A stretch of 33,191 bases of DNA from positions 1 through 33,191 of the forward strand of contig DCDC01000169.1 in NCBI GenBank assembly GCA_002316225.1. Direction: 5' to 3'. Shown one piece after another: positions 1 to 8,009 of the stretch (position 1 is its first letter; each line of letters begins with the position of its first letter). The notes under the pieces are model-generated. The model did no database searches. It was not told the DNA's origin and worked only from the letters and a program-made list of their open reading frames with translations. Position numbers and translations under genes: made by a program. The DNA comes from Firmicutes bacterium UBA1065 (GTDB taxonomy: Bacteria > Bacillota > Clostridia > Tissierellales > Sedimentibacteraceae).

Positions 1-31
1 GTATTTTTTATGGCGGGCATTTACAAAAACA

Positions 32-40
32 TGCTATACT
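32..40 (+). promoter_or_regulatory. Possible extended -10 promoter for psuK-psuG
   Basis: TGC-TATACT (TGn at 32-34, TATACT at 35-40) fits an extended -10 element. There is no good -35 at the usual distance. A TTGACA at 58-63 followed by TAATGC at 80-85 (16-base spacer) is an alternative promoter nearer the gene. The window starts only a few bases upstream, so the context is incomplete. Confidence 0.35.
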
Positions 41-108
41 GTTAATGAAAATCGGACTTGACAGGCGCTTTATTTATATTAATGCTGCAGATAGACGAGG
101 TGGAGATT

Positions 109-1074
109 ATGAAAGACAAAGACCAAACAGGCAGGTATGTAACCGTATTAGGCGGTGTAAACGTGGATATCCAGGGATTCCCCAAGGACAAACTGATTCC
201 CGAAGACTCCAATATAGGGACGGTTAAGATATCCATGGGGGGAGTAGGAAGAAACATAGGCGAAAATTTGGTAAGGTTAGGCATAAATACTAAACTAATA
301 AGCGTTGTGGGGGATGATTACTTCAGCCAAAAAATATTGAAGGACTCAGCCAAAGTTGGCCTGGATATGAATGACACCCTGGTGGTAAAAGGTCAAGAGG
401 CCCCAATTTATCTTGCCGTCCTGGATCAAGACCATGATATGAATATAGGGATTAACAGCATGGGTATACTTGAAAATATGACTATTGAATTTATTAAAGG
501 AAAGAAGACTGTTATAGATAATTCCGGACTCTTGGTACTGGATACCAATATTCCCGGGGATGTCCTTGAATATCTTTTGAATGAGTATAAGGATAAGGCC
601 ATATTCCTTGATACTGTTTCCGTATCCAAGGCAAAAAAGGCAAGGAATTTAATCGGAAATGTTCACACCCTGAAAACCAACAGATTGGAAGTAGAAGCTC
701 TAACGGGAATAAAAGCAGGAGATGAATAAGGCCTTGTTAAAAACAGCTCATACCTCCTGAATAAAGGGGTAAAGGCCATTTATATCACCTTGGGCAAAGA
801 CGGGGTGTTTTATGCAAATAATGATGATATGAGAATTATAAGGGCTGAAAATGTTAAACCTGTCAATGCGACAGGAGCGGGAGACGCCTTTATGGCAGTC
901 TTGGTCTACTGCTACATGATGAATGCCGGTATTGACGAAACGGCAAGATTCGCAACAGCTGCCTCAATAGTAGCACTTTCCCATGAAGATACCATAAATC
1001 CAAATATGTCAAAAGAACTTATAGATTTAATAATGAAAGGGTTAAATTATTATGAAAGAATATTTGAATATTAA
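109..1074 (+). pseudogene. psuK: PfkB-family kinase (pseudouridine kinase type), interrupted by in-frame TAA
   Basis: A ribokinase/PfkB-family sugar kinase, probably pseudouridine kinase because it directly precedes psuG. PsuK phosphorylates pseudouridine to pseudouridine 5'-phosphate, the substrate of PsuG. The chosen start is the ATG at 109, with GAGGTGGAG just upstream. The N-terminal half has the family pattern GGVNVDIQGFP and GGVGRNIGENL. A TAA at 727-729 stops the frame after KAGDE. The same frame then continues without a break (GLVKNSSYLLNKGVKAIY...) to 1074 and carries the ATP-site and catalytic motif NATGAGDAF. The truncated product (206 residues) would lack the catalytic Asp. The full frame would be 321 codons, normal for the family. 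Both halves look conserved, so this is a recent nonsense mutation or a sequencing error. Recoding of TAA is unlikely. The 3' end overlaps psuG by 23 bases. Confidence 0.8.
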
Positions 1075-1963
1075 TCCGGAGGTCCATGAGACCCTTAAGA
1101 AAGGCAAAGCTGTCGTTGCCCTGGAATCCACAATCATATCCCACGGCATGCCCTACCCGAAAAATGTTGAGACAGCCCTAAATGTTGAAAAGATTATCAG
1201 GGATGAGGGGGCTGTCCCTGCAACGATTGCAATCTTGAAGGGAGAATTAAAGGTCGGCCTCACCGGGGAAGAAATCGAGTATTTGGGCAGGGTAAAAAAT
1301 GTTATAAAAACTTCACGAAGGGACATTCCCTTTATAGTGGCAAAAAAAGCAGACGGGGCAACAACGGTTGCTTCTACCATGATTATAGCATCCCTTGCAG
1401 GCATAAAAATTTTTGCAACGGGAGGCATAGGAGGCGTCCACAGGAGGGCAAGTGAAACCTTTGATATATCTGCGGATTTGGAGGAATTGGCTAAAACCGA
1501 CGTGGCTGTTATATGTGCGGGAGCCAAATCAATTTTAGACATTGGTTTAACCCTGGAATACCTTGAAACACGAGGAGTCCCGGTTGTGGGCTACAGGACC
1601 GAAGAAATGCCTGCTTTTTATACAAGGAAAAGCGGCTGCAAGGTTGATTACAGGGTTGACAGTCCGGAAGAAATAGCCTTGGCCCTAAAAACCAAATGGG
1701 ACCTGGGACTTAAGGGGGGCATGGTAATAGCAAACCCCATAGAAGAAGAATATCAAATGGATTATGATACAATAAATGCGGCTATCGACAAAGCCATTAA
1801 AGAAGCTGAAGAAAAGGGCATAAAGGGAAAAGATTCAACTCCATTTTTACTTGCAAGGGTTAAGGAAATAACCGGGGGAGACAGCCTTGAAGCAAACATC
1901 AGGCTGGTATACAACAATGCTTCTTTAGCTGCAAAGATTGCTCTTGAACTTCAAAAATTATGA
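1052..1963 (+). CDS. psuG: Pseudouridine-5'-phosphate glycosidase
   Basis: PsuG (IndA/YeiN family) reversibly splits pseudouridine 5'-phosphate into uracil and ribose 5-phosphate, breaking the C-C glycosidic bond released by RNA turnover. The 303-residue length matches the family (about 300-315). The hallmark ALESTIISHGMPYP lies at about residues 23-36, followed by ATGGIGGVHR and the downstream VISCAG-like stretch (VICAGAKSILDIG). The ATG at 1052 lies inside the end of psuK, with GAAAGG about 12 bases upstream, so it is translationally coupled to the kinase. No terminator follows before the pyrF promoter. The gene itself is intact even though its partner kinase is interrupted. Identification is secure. 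Confidence 0.93.
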   Translation: MKEYLNINPEVHETLKKGKAVVALESTIISHGMPYPKNVETALNVEKIIRDEGAVPATIAILKGELKVGLTGEEIEYLGRVKNVIKTSRRDIPFIVAKKADGATTVASTMIIASLAGIKIFATGGIGGVHRRASETFDISADLEELAKTDVAVICAGAKSILDIGLTLEYLETRGVPVVGYRTEEMPAFYTRKSGCKVDYRVDSPEEIALALKTKWDLGLKGGMVIANPIEEEYQMDYDTINAAIDKAIKEAEEKGIKGKDSTPFLLARVKEITGGDSLEANIRLVYNNASLAAKIALELQKL

Positions 1964-1991
1964 TAAAAATATTTTATTTATTGCTTATTTA

Positions 1992-2000
1992 TGGTATACT
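1992..2000 (+). promoter_or_regulatory. Extended -10 promoter for pyrF
   Basis: TGG-TATACT at 1992-2000 is an extended -10 about 31 bases before the pyrF ATG. The -35 region (around 1971-1977) is AT-rich without a clear match. An AGGAG ribosome binding site at 2022-2026 precedes the start codon. Confidence 0.5.
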
Positions 2001-2031
2001 TGCTTTGGTTATCGTATAAACAGGAGTTATT

Positions 2032-2730
2032 ATGGGTAAGGATGTAATTATTGCATGTGATTTCAGCAATAAAGAAGAAGTTATCACTTTTCTTTCTAAA
2101 TTCAGGGAAGAAAAACCTTTTGTAAAAATCGGCATGGAATTATTTTATGGAGAAGGTCCTGAAATAGTTAAAACAATCTCTTCCATGGGACACAAAATAT
2201 TTTTGGATCTTAAGCTTCACGATATTCCTTCTACCGTTTATAAGGCTATGAAGGTTTTATCGGCTTACGATATCCATATGGTAAATGTTCATGCAGCAGG
2301 AACCGTTTCAATGATGGAAGCCGCCCTTGAGGGATTGACCCGGATTAATGGAACAAGACCCATCTTGCTGGCCGTGACCCAGCTTACATCCACAGATCGG
2401 GAAAGAATGAAAAGTGAGATTTTGATTGACTTGCCCATGGAAGATGTGGTAATTCACTATGCAAAATGTACCAAAAAAGCCGGATTGGACGGGGTTGTCT
2501 GTTCACCCCTTGAAGCAGGACAGGTTCATGATGCCTGCGGGAAAGAGTTCTTAACAGTAACTCCGGGAGTCAGGTTTGGGGATGATGATTCGGGAGACCA
2601 GAAAAGGGTTACGACTCCAGCAAGGGCAAAGATTCTTGGTTCTGATTACATAGTTGTGGGAAGACCAATAACCTTGGCAAGGGACCCTGTGGATGCATAC
2701 AGAAGATGTTTGAGCGAGTTTGTGGGATAG
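2032..2730 (+). CDS. pyrF: Orotidine 5'-phosphate decarboxylase
   Basis: Converts OMP to UMP, the last step of de novo pyrimidine synthesis. The 232-residue length is typical of the class-I bacterial enzyme. Visible motifs are IACDFSN near the N-terminus (substrate Asp), the catalytic cluster FLDLKLHDIPSTV at about residues 62-74, and the phosphate-binding end TPGVRFG and GSDYIVVGRPIT. The ATG at 2032 has a good AGGAG site six bases upstream. It is not next to other pyr genes here, and I see no PyrR attenuator in the short leader. It is followed after 8 bases by smpB, so the two probably share a transcript. Confidence 0.95.
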   Translation: MGKDVIIACDFSNKEEVITFLSKFREEKPFVKIGMELFYGEGPEIVKTISSMGHKIFLDLKLHDIPSTVYKAMKVLSAYDIHMVNVHAAGTVSMMEAALEGLTRINGTRPILLAVTQLTSTDRERMKSEILIDLPMEDVVIHYAKCTKKAGLDGVVCSPLEAGQVHDACGKEFLTVTPGVRFGDDDSGDQKRVTTPARAKILGSDYIVVGRPITLARDPVDAYRRCLSEFVG

Positions 2731-2738
2731 GTGGTAGT

Positions 2739-3188
2739 ATGACTGAGAAGATAATTGCAAAAAACAAACAGGCATATCATGAATATTTTATTGAAGAAAA
2801 ATATGAGGCAGGCCTGGTTCTTGTCGGAACAGAGGTTAAATCCATAAGGCAGGGCAAGGTTAATTTAAAGGACAGTTATGTGAGCATAAAGGATGGAGAA
2901 GCTTTCGTATACAACATGCACATAAGTCCCTATGAAAAAGGCAATATTTATAATGTAGACCCCTTAAGACCAAGAAAACTTCTTTTAAACAAAAGAGAAA
3001 TAAGAAAGCTTATCGGATTTACCACTTTAAAAGGTTATTCCCTCATCCCCCTGAGCTTGTATCTTAAAAATGGTCTTGTTAAAATGGAGCTTTCTGTTGC
3101 AAAGGGCAAAAAGCTTTACGACAAACGCCAGGATATGGCGAAAAAGGATGCCCAAAGAAGAATGCAAAGACAAGACGATTACAGATAA
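2739..3188 (+). CDS. smpB: SsrA-binding protein SmpB
   Basis: SmpB binds tmRNA and delivers it to stalled ribosomes for trans-translation. The start is the ATG at 2739, following GGTGGTAG; an in-frame ATG at 2706 lies inside pyrF and is less likely. The protein has 149 residues, the normal size. Family patterns are NKQAYHEYFIEEKYEAG near the N-terminus, VGTEVKSIRQGKVNLKDSY, the MHISPYEKGN stretch, and the basic C-terminal tail KGKKLYDKRQDMAKKDAQRR, which enters the decoding site. It starts 8 bases after pyrF. The rnr (RNase R) gene often found upstream of smpB in Firmicutes is not here. Confidence 0.95.
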   Translation: MTEKIIAKNKQAYHEYFIEEKYEAGLVLVGTEVKSIRQGKVNLKDSYVSIKDGEAFVYNMHISPYEKGNIYNVDPLRPRKLLLNKREIRKLIGFTTLKGYSLIPLSLYLKNGLVKMELSVAKGKKLYDKRQDMAKKDAQRRMQRQDDYR

Positions 3189-3213
3189 ATATTAATTATG
3201 TATGGGAGAGAAT

Positions 3214-3906
3214 ATGAAAACACTATACGAAGGTAAGACAAAGAATGTATTAAAAAATGAAGCTGACGGTTCTGTATACCTTTTGTTTAAGGACAGCGCA
3301 ACGGGAGAAAACGGAGTGTTTGACCCCGGCTCCAATAGCGTGGGCGGAAGCGTTGAAGGCAAGGGTAAAACCGGTCTCATAATTTCAAAATATTTTTTTG
3401 AACTCATGGAGAAAAAGGGCATACCAACCCATTATCTTGGTGCCGATATAGAAAAAAACCTTATGAAAGTAAGGAACCTGACCGTTCCCAAGCTGGAATT
3501 CATCCTCAGGTATTACACGGCAGGCAGCATGTGCCGCAGGTTCAGCTTAGAGGAAGGGCTCCCCTTTGATCCTCCTTACACTGAAGTAACCCTTAAGGAC
3601 GATGCCCAGGGAGACCCCTTGATCAGCGAAAGATTGTGCATAATGAAAGGTCTCTTAAGAGAGGGCATGTATGAGGAAGCTTTAAAACTTATTGAAAGGG
3701 TTGGGAAGGTTTTAAGGGAAGAATTGGCAAATATGGGCCTGACCCTGATAGATTTTAAAATCGAAATAGGCTACGACCAGAATGGCAAAATTTACCTTGT
3801 TGATGAAATAACTCCGGATATATGGAGGGTAAGGGACAAGGACGGAAGAATTCCCGACCAGATTGAGTGCGGAAAAATATTATTGGAAAGAATTAACAAG
3901 GCATAA
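3214..3906 (+). CDS. purC: SAICAR synthetase (PurC), Firmicutes-type variant
   Basis: Phosphoribosylaminoimidazole-succinocarboxamide synthase joins CAIR and aspartate with ATP in purine synthesis. The start chosen is the ATG at 3214, with GGGAGAG immediately upstream (the ATG at 3202 lies before that site). This gives 230 residues. YEGKTKNV at the N-terminus is the family opening, FKDSATGENGVFDPGSN is the nucleotide/substrate loop, and DEITPDIWRVRD corresponds to the usual DE(I/F)SPD motif. The segment ILRYYTAGS replaces the common VxRxRAxGS, so one expected Arg is Tyr. No other pur genes are nearby. The family call is good; the exact substrate is inferred. Confidence 0.82.
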   Translation: MKTLYEGKTKNVLKNEADGSVYLLFKDSATGENGVFDPGSNSVGGSVEGKGKTGLIISKYFFELMEKKGIPTHYLGADIEKNLMKVRNLTVPKLEFILRYYTAGSMCRRFSLEEGLPFDPPYTEVTLKDDAQGDPLISERLCIMKGLLREGMYEEALKLIERVGKVLREELANMGLTLIDFKIEIGYDQNGKIYLVDEITPDIWRVRDKDGRIPDQIECGKILLERINKA

Positions 3907-3927
3907 AGAGAAAGAAGGAAATTATTC

Positions 3928-3956
3928 TTTACATACTTTCTTATGTGTTGTATAAT
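3928..3956 (+). promoter_or_regulatory. Strong sigma-A promoter for the FMN-binding protein gene
   Basis: TTTACA at 3928-3933 and TATAAT at 3951-3956 with an ideal 17-base spacer. Transcription would start near 3963, giving a leader of about 50 bases with AGGAGG at 4001-4006. It lies just after the purC stop, so the downstream gene has its own transcript. Confidence 0.75.
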
Positions 3957-4011
3957 CTTCAATGTTATGTAAGAATATTTCTTTACGGCCTTAGATTAAT
4001 AGGAGGATACA

Positions 4012-4632
4012 ATGAAAAGAATAATAGCAATTATTATAGTATTTGCTTTGTCATTTGGCTTTTTAACATTGGTTAACAGCATAGGAGGTAAAGATGAGGT
4101 AATAGCTCAGGAAACCTTGACAGGGACAGCGGAAGGTTTTGGAGGAGAAATCAAAGTAACGGTAGTTGTTCAGGGTGATGACATAATTTCAGTTGAAGCA
4201 ACAGGTGACAAGGAAACACCGGGAATTGGGTCGATGGCAATTGAAGAACTGCCAGCTAAGATAGCGGAAGCAGATTCCATAGATGTTGAAGGAATTTCCG
4301 GAGCAACTTACTCCAGCGAAGGCATAAAGGCTGCAGTGAAAAAGGCTTTGGAATCCAGGGGAGGAGCATCAGGTGAACCGGTAACCCTTACGGGAACGGC
4401 AGAAGGATTTGGCGGAGAAATTACGGTAACTGTAGTCGTTCAAGGCGATGACATAATTTCCGTTGAAGCAGTTGGAGACAAGGAAACTCCGGGAATCGGC
4501 TCTTTAGCAATAGAAGAGCTGCCTGCCAAGATAGCTGAAGCTGATTCCACAGAAATTGACGGGGTTTCAGGTGCTACTTACACCAGTGAAGGAATAAAAG
4601 CAGCAGTTAAAAATGCTTTAGAGAGCAATTAA
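4012..4632 (+). CDS. Membrane-anchored protein with two tandem FMN-binding domains
   Basis: A 206-residue extracytoplasmic protein. Residues about 4-22 form a hydrophobic signal or anchor segment with no lipobox Cys. Two FMN-binding domains (PF04205-like) follow, at about residues 35-115 and 125-205. By my count they match at 71 of 81 residues, with a period of exactly 90 residues. Each ends in a flavin-attachment-like motif: EGISGATYSSEG with candidate Thr99 and DGVSGATYTSEG with candidate Thr189, comparable to the SGAT site of RnfG/NqrC and of proteins flavinylated by ApbE. The likely role is electron transfer on the outer face of the membrane, but no partner gene (apbE, rnf) is nearby. The gene stands alone between its own promoter and terminator. 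Confidence 0.8.
   Translation: MKRIIAIIIVFALSFGFLTLVNSIGGKDEVIAQETLTGTAEGFGGEIKVTVVVQGDDIISVEATGDKETPGIGSMAIEELPAKIAEADSIDVEGISGATYSSEGIKAAVKKALESRGGASGEPVTLTGTAEGFGGEITVTVVVQGDDIISVEAVGDKETPGIGSLAIEELPAKIAEADSTEIDGVSGATYTSEGIKAAVKNALESN
4114..4356 (+). repeat. Intragenic duplication, copy 1 (FMN-binding domain 1)
   Basis: Encodes residues 35-115, starting TLTGTAEGFGGEI. It pairs with copy 2 at 4384-4626, with a 270-base period. The DNA has diverged at many third positions while the protein stays nearly identical, so the duplication is not very recent. Confidence 0.85.
4384..4626 (+). repeat. Intragenic duplication, copy 2 (FMN-binding domain 2)
   Basis: Encodes residues 125-205, starting TLTGTAEGFGGEI. 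It differs from copy 1 at about ten residues, mostly conservative (M/L, D/E, V/I, I/V, S/T). A Gly/Ser-containing linker (SRGGASGEPV) separates the two domains. Confidence 0.85.
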
Positions 4633-4647
4633 TGTAAAAGCTTAATC

Positions 4648-4678
4648 AAAAGCTATACCGGCAAGGGTATAGCTTTTT
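4648..4678 (+). terminator. Intrinsic terminator after the FMN-binding protein gene
   Basis: A perfect 12-bp stem, AAAAGCTATACC (4648-4659) with GGTATAGCTTTT (4666-4677), loop GGCAAG, ending in TTTTT. It lies 16 bases past the stop codon. From 4679 to 4776 I see no gene. Confidence 0.88.
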
Positions 4679-4776
4679 ATCGCCCGGCTATTGCTATTTT
4701 TGTGCAAAATTATTAAATATTGTCAAACTCTAGCAGAAAGCCAGGCCTTTTAAATTTGTTAAACAATGATAAACTA

Positions 4777-4803
4777 TTGACAAATAAAATATTGTATTAT
4801 AAG
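4777..4803 (+). promoter_or_regulatory. Probable promoter for topA
   Basis: A consensus TTGACA at 4777-4782 is followed by TATAAG at 4798-4803, with a short 15-base spacer (TATTAT at 4795 is too close). The start would fall near 4810, leaving a leader of about 28 bases with GGAGG before the ATG at 4838. The -35 is convincing; the -10 assignment is not certain. Confidence 0.5.
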
Positions 4804-4837
4804 GTGAATGTCAAACGGATATTTTTGTGGAGGAAAG

Positions 4838-7042
4838 ATGAAAAATTTGTTAATTGTTGAGTCTCCGGCCAAAGCTAAAACAATACGTGAAATCTTGGGA
4901 AGCAATTACATAGTTAAAGCTTCCGTGGGACATGTTCGAGATTTACCCAAAAGCAAGTTAGGAATAGATATAGATAATAATTTTGAACCAACCTATATAA
5001 CTATAAGGGGAAAAGGGGATGTAATACAAGACCTGAAAAAAGAAGCAAAAAAAGCAGATAAAGTATTTCTTGCGACAGACCCTGACAGGGAAGGGGAGGC
5101 TATTTCATGGCACTTGGCTAAAATCCTGAATTTGAATGAAGATGAGGAAATAAGAATCGTATTTAACGAAATTACCAAGGATGCCATAAAAAATGCCAGC
5201 AAAAACCCTCGCAAACTTAATATAGACTTGGTTGATGCCCAACAGGCAAGGCGGGTCCTCGACAGGTTGGTGGGATATAAGATAAGCCCCCTTTTATGGA
5301 AGAAAATAAAAAAAGGCCTCAGTGCCGGCAGGGTCCAGTCAGTTGCCTTAAAGATGATTATAGACAGGGAGAGGGAAATAAGGGATTTTAAGCCTGAAGA
5401 GTACTGGACCTTAGAGCTTGAGTTAAAAAAATCAAGAAATAAAATTCTTGCTAAATATGTAGGCTATTTTGATAATGATAAGCTGAAAAAAGTTAAAATT
5501 AAATCTCATGACGAGATCAATAGAATCCTTGAGAGCCTGGACAAAGAAAAAGTCACCGTTATAAAAATAGACAAATCCAAGAGCTACTCAAAACCAAGTC
5601 CTCCCTTTACAACAAGTTCACTTCAGCAGGAAGCAAACAAAAGGCTTAACTTTACTTCCAAAAAAACTATGATGCTGGCCCAACAGCTCTATGAAGGGGT
5701 GAAGATAAAAGGAGAAGGTAATGTAGGTCTTGTTTCCTATATAAGAACCGACTCCTTCAGATTGTCGGATGAAGCATTACATGATGCCAAGCAATTCATT
5801 TTATCAAATTACGGGGAAAAGTACCATAAGTACAGGGTTTACGGCAAGGCAAAGAAAAATGAAAACAAGATCCAGGATGCCCATGAAGCCATAAGGCCCA
5901 CTTCTTTCGTGCGTACACCCGAAAAAATTAAGGACAGCCTTACTACGGACCAATACAAGCTATACAGCTTGATTTGGAAAAGGGCCCTGGCATGCCAGAT
6001 GCAAGATGCAGAATATGATGTGACTAAGGTTTTCTTTGACAATCAGGGCAATATTTTCGAAAGCAGCGGAAAGGTCCTTGTTTTTGACGGATTTAGGACA
6101 GTTTACGGATATACGGATGAAGAAGCGGATAAGGCCTTTCCCCAGATGGAAGTAAATGAGGTTTTGCCTATATCAAAGGTTCTTCCCGAGCAGCATTTTA
6201 CCCAGCCGCCGGCCCGCTATACGGAAGCAAGCCTTATAAAGGATTTGGAAGAAAAGGGAATAGGAAGGCCCAGTACCTATGCCCCTACCATTACAACCAT
6301 AACGAGCAGGGATTATGTAGCCAAGGAAAAGGGATATTTAATTCCTAAAGAAATGGGCTTTTTAGTCACAGAAATGATGGAAAAATACTTTCCTAAGATT
6401 GTAAATGAAAAGTTTACCGCCAACTTGGAAGAACGCCTGGATGATATAGCAAACGGTAACATTGATTGGCGGAAGGTAATTTCAGAATTTTACGGGGATT
6501 TTAAAAATGAGCTGAGTATAGCCGAAAAGGACATGAAGGAAGTAGAAATCAAAGACCAGGTCAGCGATGTCAAATGCGAGAAATGCGGCAGCTTCATGGT
6601 TATAAAGAGCGGAAGGTACGGTAAATTTCTTGCCTGCCCAAATTACCCGGACTGTAAAAATACAAAACCCTTAAACAAGGATAAGGATCCGGCTGAAGAA
6701 ACAGATGAATTATGCGAGAAATGCGGCTCAAAAATGCTTATCAGGAAAGGAAAGTTCGGAGAATTTTTGGCTTGTTCCAATTATCCCCAGTGCAAGAATA
6801 CAAAACCCATCATTAAAACTGTGGATGCCAAATGCCCGCAATGCGGCAACAAGTTATTAATTAAGTATACAAAATCCGGACGTAAGTTCTACGGATGCTC
6901 AAATTATCCGTCTTGTAAATTTGTTTCATGGTATGAGCCAACCGGGGAAAAATGTCCGTCTTGCGGAGAAATAATGGTATTGAAAAACAATAAGCCCGTA
7001 TGTGTAAATAAAAAATGCGAAAAAAGCAATAATAGTCATTAA
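4838..7042 (+). CDS. topA: DNA topoisomerase I (type IA)
   Basis: Relaxes negative supercoils through a transient 5'-phosphotyrosine link. The start at 4838 is set by TGGAGGAAAG just upstream; the ATG at 4808 would put that site inside the gene. It encodes 734 residues. The TOPRIM domain opens with LLIVESPAKAKTI and contains DPDREGEAISWHL. The catalytic Tyr is about residue 301 in SYIRTDS. The C-terminus carries four zinc-ribbon-like modules from about residue 580: three of the form CxxCG...C-xNYPxC-K, and a last short one (CPSCGE...CVNKKC). This layout is usual for Firmicutes TopA. It is a single-gene unit with its own promoter. Confidence 0.96.
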   Translation: MKNLLIVESPAKAKTIREILGSNYIVKASVGHVRDLPKSKLGIDIDNNFEPTYITIRGKGDVIQDLKKEAKKADKVFLATDPDREGEAISWHLAKILNLNEDEEIRIVFNEITKDAIKNASKNPRKLNIDLVDAQQARRVLDRLVGYKISPLLWKKIKKGLSAGRVQSVALKMIIDREREIRDFKPEEYWTLELELKKSRNKILAKYVGYFDNDKLKKVKIKSHDEINRILESLDKEKVTVIKIDKSKSYSKPSPPFTTSSLQQEANKRLNFTSKKTMMLAQQLYEGVKIKGEGNVGLVSYIRTDSFRLSDEALHDAKQFILSNYGEKYHKYRVYGKAKKNENKIQDAHEAIRPTSFVRTPEKIKDSLTTDQYKLYSLIWKRALACQMQDAEYDVTKVFFDNQGNIFESSGKVLVFDGFRTVYGYTDEEADKAFPQMEVNEVLPISKVLPEQHFTQPPARYTEASLIKDLEEKGIGRPSTYAPTITTITSRDYVAKEKGYLIPKEMGFLVTEMMEKYFPKIVNEKFTANLEERLDDIANGNIDWRKVISEFYGDFKNELSIAEKDMKEVEIKDQVSDVKCEKCGSFMVIKSGRYGKFLACPNYPDCKNTKPLNKDKDPAEETDELCEKCGSKMLIRKGKFGEFLACSNYPQCKNTKPIIKTVDAKCPQCGNKLLIKYTKSGRKFYGCSNYPSCKFVSWYEPTGEKCPSCGEIMVLKNNKPVCVNKKCEKSNNSH

Positions 7043-7081
7043 ACTAGGCTTAAAAATATACACATATTTAATAATTAAATG

Positions 7082-7110
7082 TTGCCAAATAAAATTGGCT
7101 ATGATATACT
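7082..7110 (+). promoter_or_regulatory. Strong promoter for the rpsB-tsf operon
   Basis: TTGCCA at 7082-7087 and TATACT at 7105-7110 with a 17-base spacer, plus TGA immediately before the -10 (extended -10). Transcription would begin near 7117 and leave a structured leader of about 100 bases. Confidence 0.8.
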
Positions 7111-7126
7111 ACATTTGAATTACGCA

Positions 7127-7188
7127 CAGGTTTGGATCATGCATAGAGTTGTGCCGGAAACGGTCTTTATCATGATATGACAAACCTG
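7127..7188 (+). promoter_or_regulatory. Structured 5' leader of rpsB (candidate S2 autoregulatory RNA)
   Basis: The leader folds by eye into nested helices: CAGGTTTG (7127-7134) with CAAACCTG (7181-7188), then ATCATG (7136-7141) with CATGAT (7171-7176), then GCCG (7153-7156) with CGGT (7161-7164) closed by a GAAA tetraloop. The structure ends just before an early GGAGG (7188-7192); the ribosome binding site AAGGAGG follows at 7201-7207. Ribosomal protein S2 regulates its own operon in other bacteria, so a similar role is plausible here. I do not recognise it as a named Rfam family. Confidence 0.55.
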
Positions 7189-7215
7189 GAGGTATAACAA
7201 AAGGAGGAAAAATAA

Positions 7216-7998
7216 ATGGCAATTATCAGTATGAAAAAATTACTGGAAGCAGGGGTTCACTTCGGACATCAGACAAGAAGATGGAATCCCAAAATGGCAG
7301 AGTACATTTTTACGGAAAGAAACGGAATCTACATTATCGATTTGCAGAAAACAAGCGATAAGGTAGACGAAGCCTACAACTTTATTAAAGAGGTTGTAGC
7401 AAACGGAGACGATATATTATTCGTCGGAACAAAAAAACAAGCTCAGGAATCAACAAAATCCGAAGCAATGAGATGCGGCATGCACTATGTTAGCCAGAGA
7501 TGGCTGGGTGGAATGCTGACAAACTATTCAACAATCAGAAAGAGAATTGAAAGACTCAACGAACTGAAGACTATGGAAGAGGATGGCACTTTTGACCTTC
7601 TGACAAAGAAGGAAGTCATCAAGTTGAGAAATGAAGCCGAGAGATTGGAAAAATTCTTAGGCGGAATAAAGAACATGGATAAGCTGCCGGGTGCTTTGTT
7701 TGTTGTTGATCCCAAAAAAGAAAAGATAGCTGTCCAGGAAGCAAGAATTCTTGGAATTCCGGTTGTAGCAATCGTAGATACAAACTGTGACCCGGATGAA
7801 GTGGATTATGTAATTCCGGGCAATGATGATGCCATAAGGGCAGTGAAACTCTTGACAGCAACCATGGCGGACGCAGTGATTGAAGGAAAACAAGGCGTTC
7901 AGATGACAGAAGAAGAGCCTGAAGAAGAAGACATAACGGAAGAAGACCTGGAAAAAGAATTAGATAAAGTAGAAGAAATTCAATTTGAAGAAGAATAA
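7216..7998 (+). CDS. rpsB: 30S ribosomal protein S2
   Basis: Component of the 30S subunit, located near the S1/SD-helix region. It has 260 residues, slightly longer than usual because of a strongly acidic C-terminal tail (EEEPEEEDITEEDLEKEL and onward). Family signatures include LLEAGVHFGHQTRRWNPKM at the N-terminus, FVGTKKQAQE, the RWLGGMLTN block at about residues 95-103, and DPKKEKIAVQEA. The ATG at 7216 follows AAGGAGGAAAAATAA. It is the first gene of the rpsB-tsf-pyrH-frr cluster, with a strong promoter and structured leader. Confidence 0.97.
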   Translation: MAIISMKKLLEAGVHFGHQTRRWNPKMAEYIFTERNGIYIIDLQKTSDKVDEAYNFIKEVVANGDDILFVGTKKQAQESTKSEAMRCGMHYVSQRWLGGMLTNYSTIRKRIERLNELKTMEEDGTFDLLTKKEVIKLRNEAERLEKFLGGIKNMDKLPGALFVVDPKKEKIAVQEARILGIPVVAIVDTNCDPDEVDYVIPGNDDAIRAVKLLTATMADAVIEGKQGVQMTEEEPEEEDITEEDLEKELDKVEEIQFEEE

Positions 7999-8009
7999 AA
8001 CAAAAGAAG

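Noticed and set aside
727..729. TAA read as a recoded sense codon (for example selenocysteine or pyrrolysine)
   Set aside because: Those use TGA and TAG. No recoding structure is seen, and a simple nonsense change or sequence error explains it.
790..1074. The 3' part of psuK as a separate gene starting at TTG
   Set aside because: It is in the same frame as the upstream half and has no ribosome binding site at a suitable distance; it is the C-terminal half of the same kinase.
3911..3930. Short hairpin AAAGAA/TTCTTT after purC as a terminator
   Set aside because: Only six A/T-rich pairs, no T-run, and it overlaps the -35 of the next promoter.
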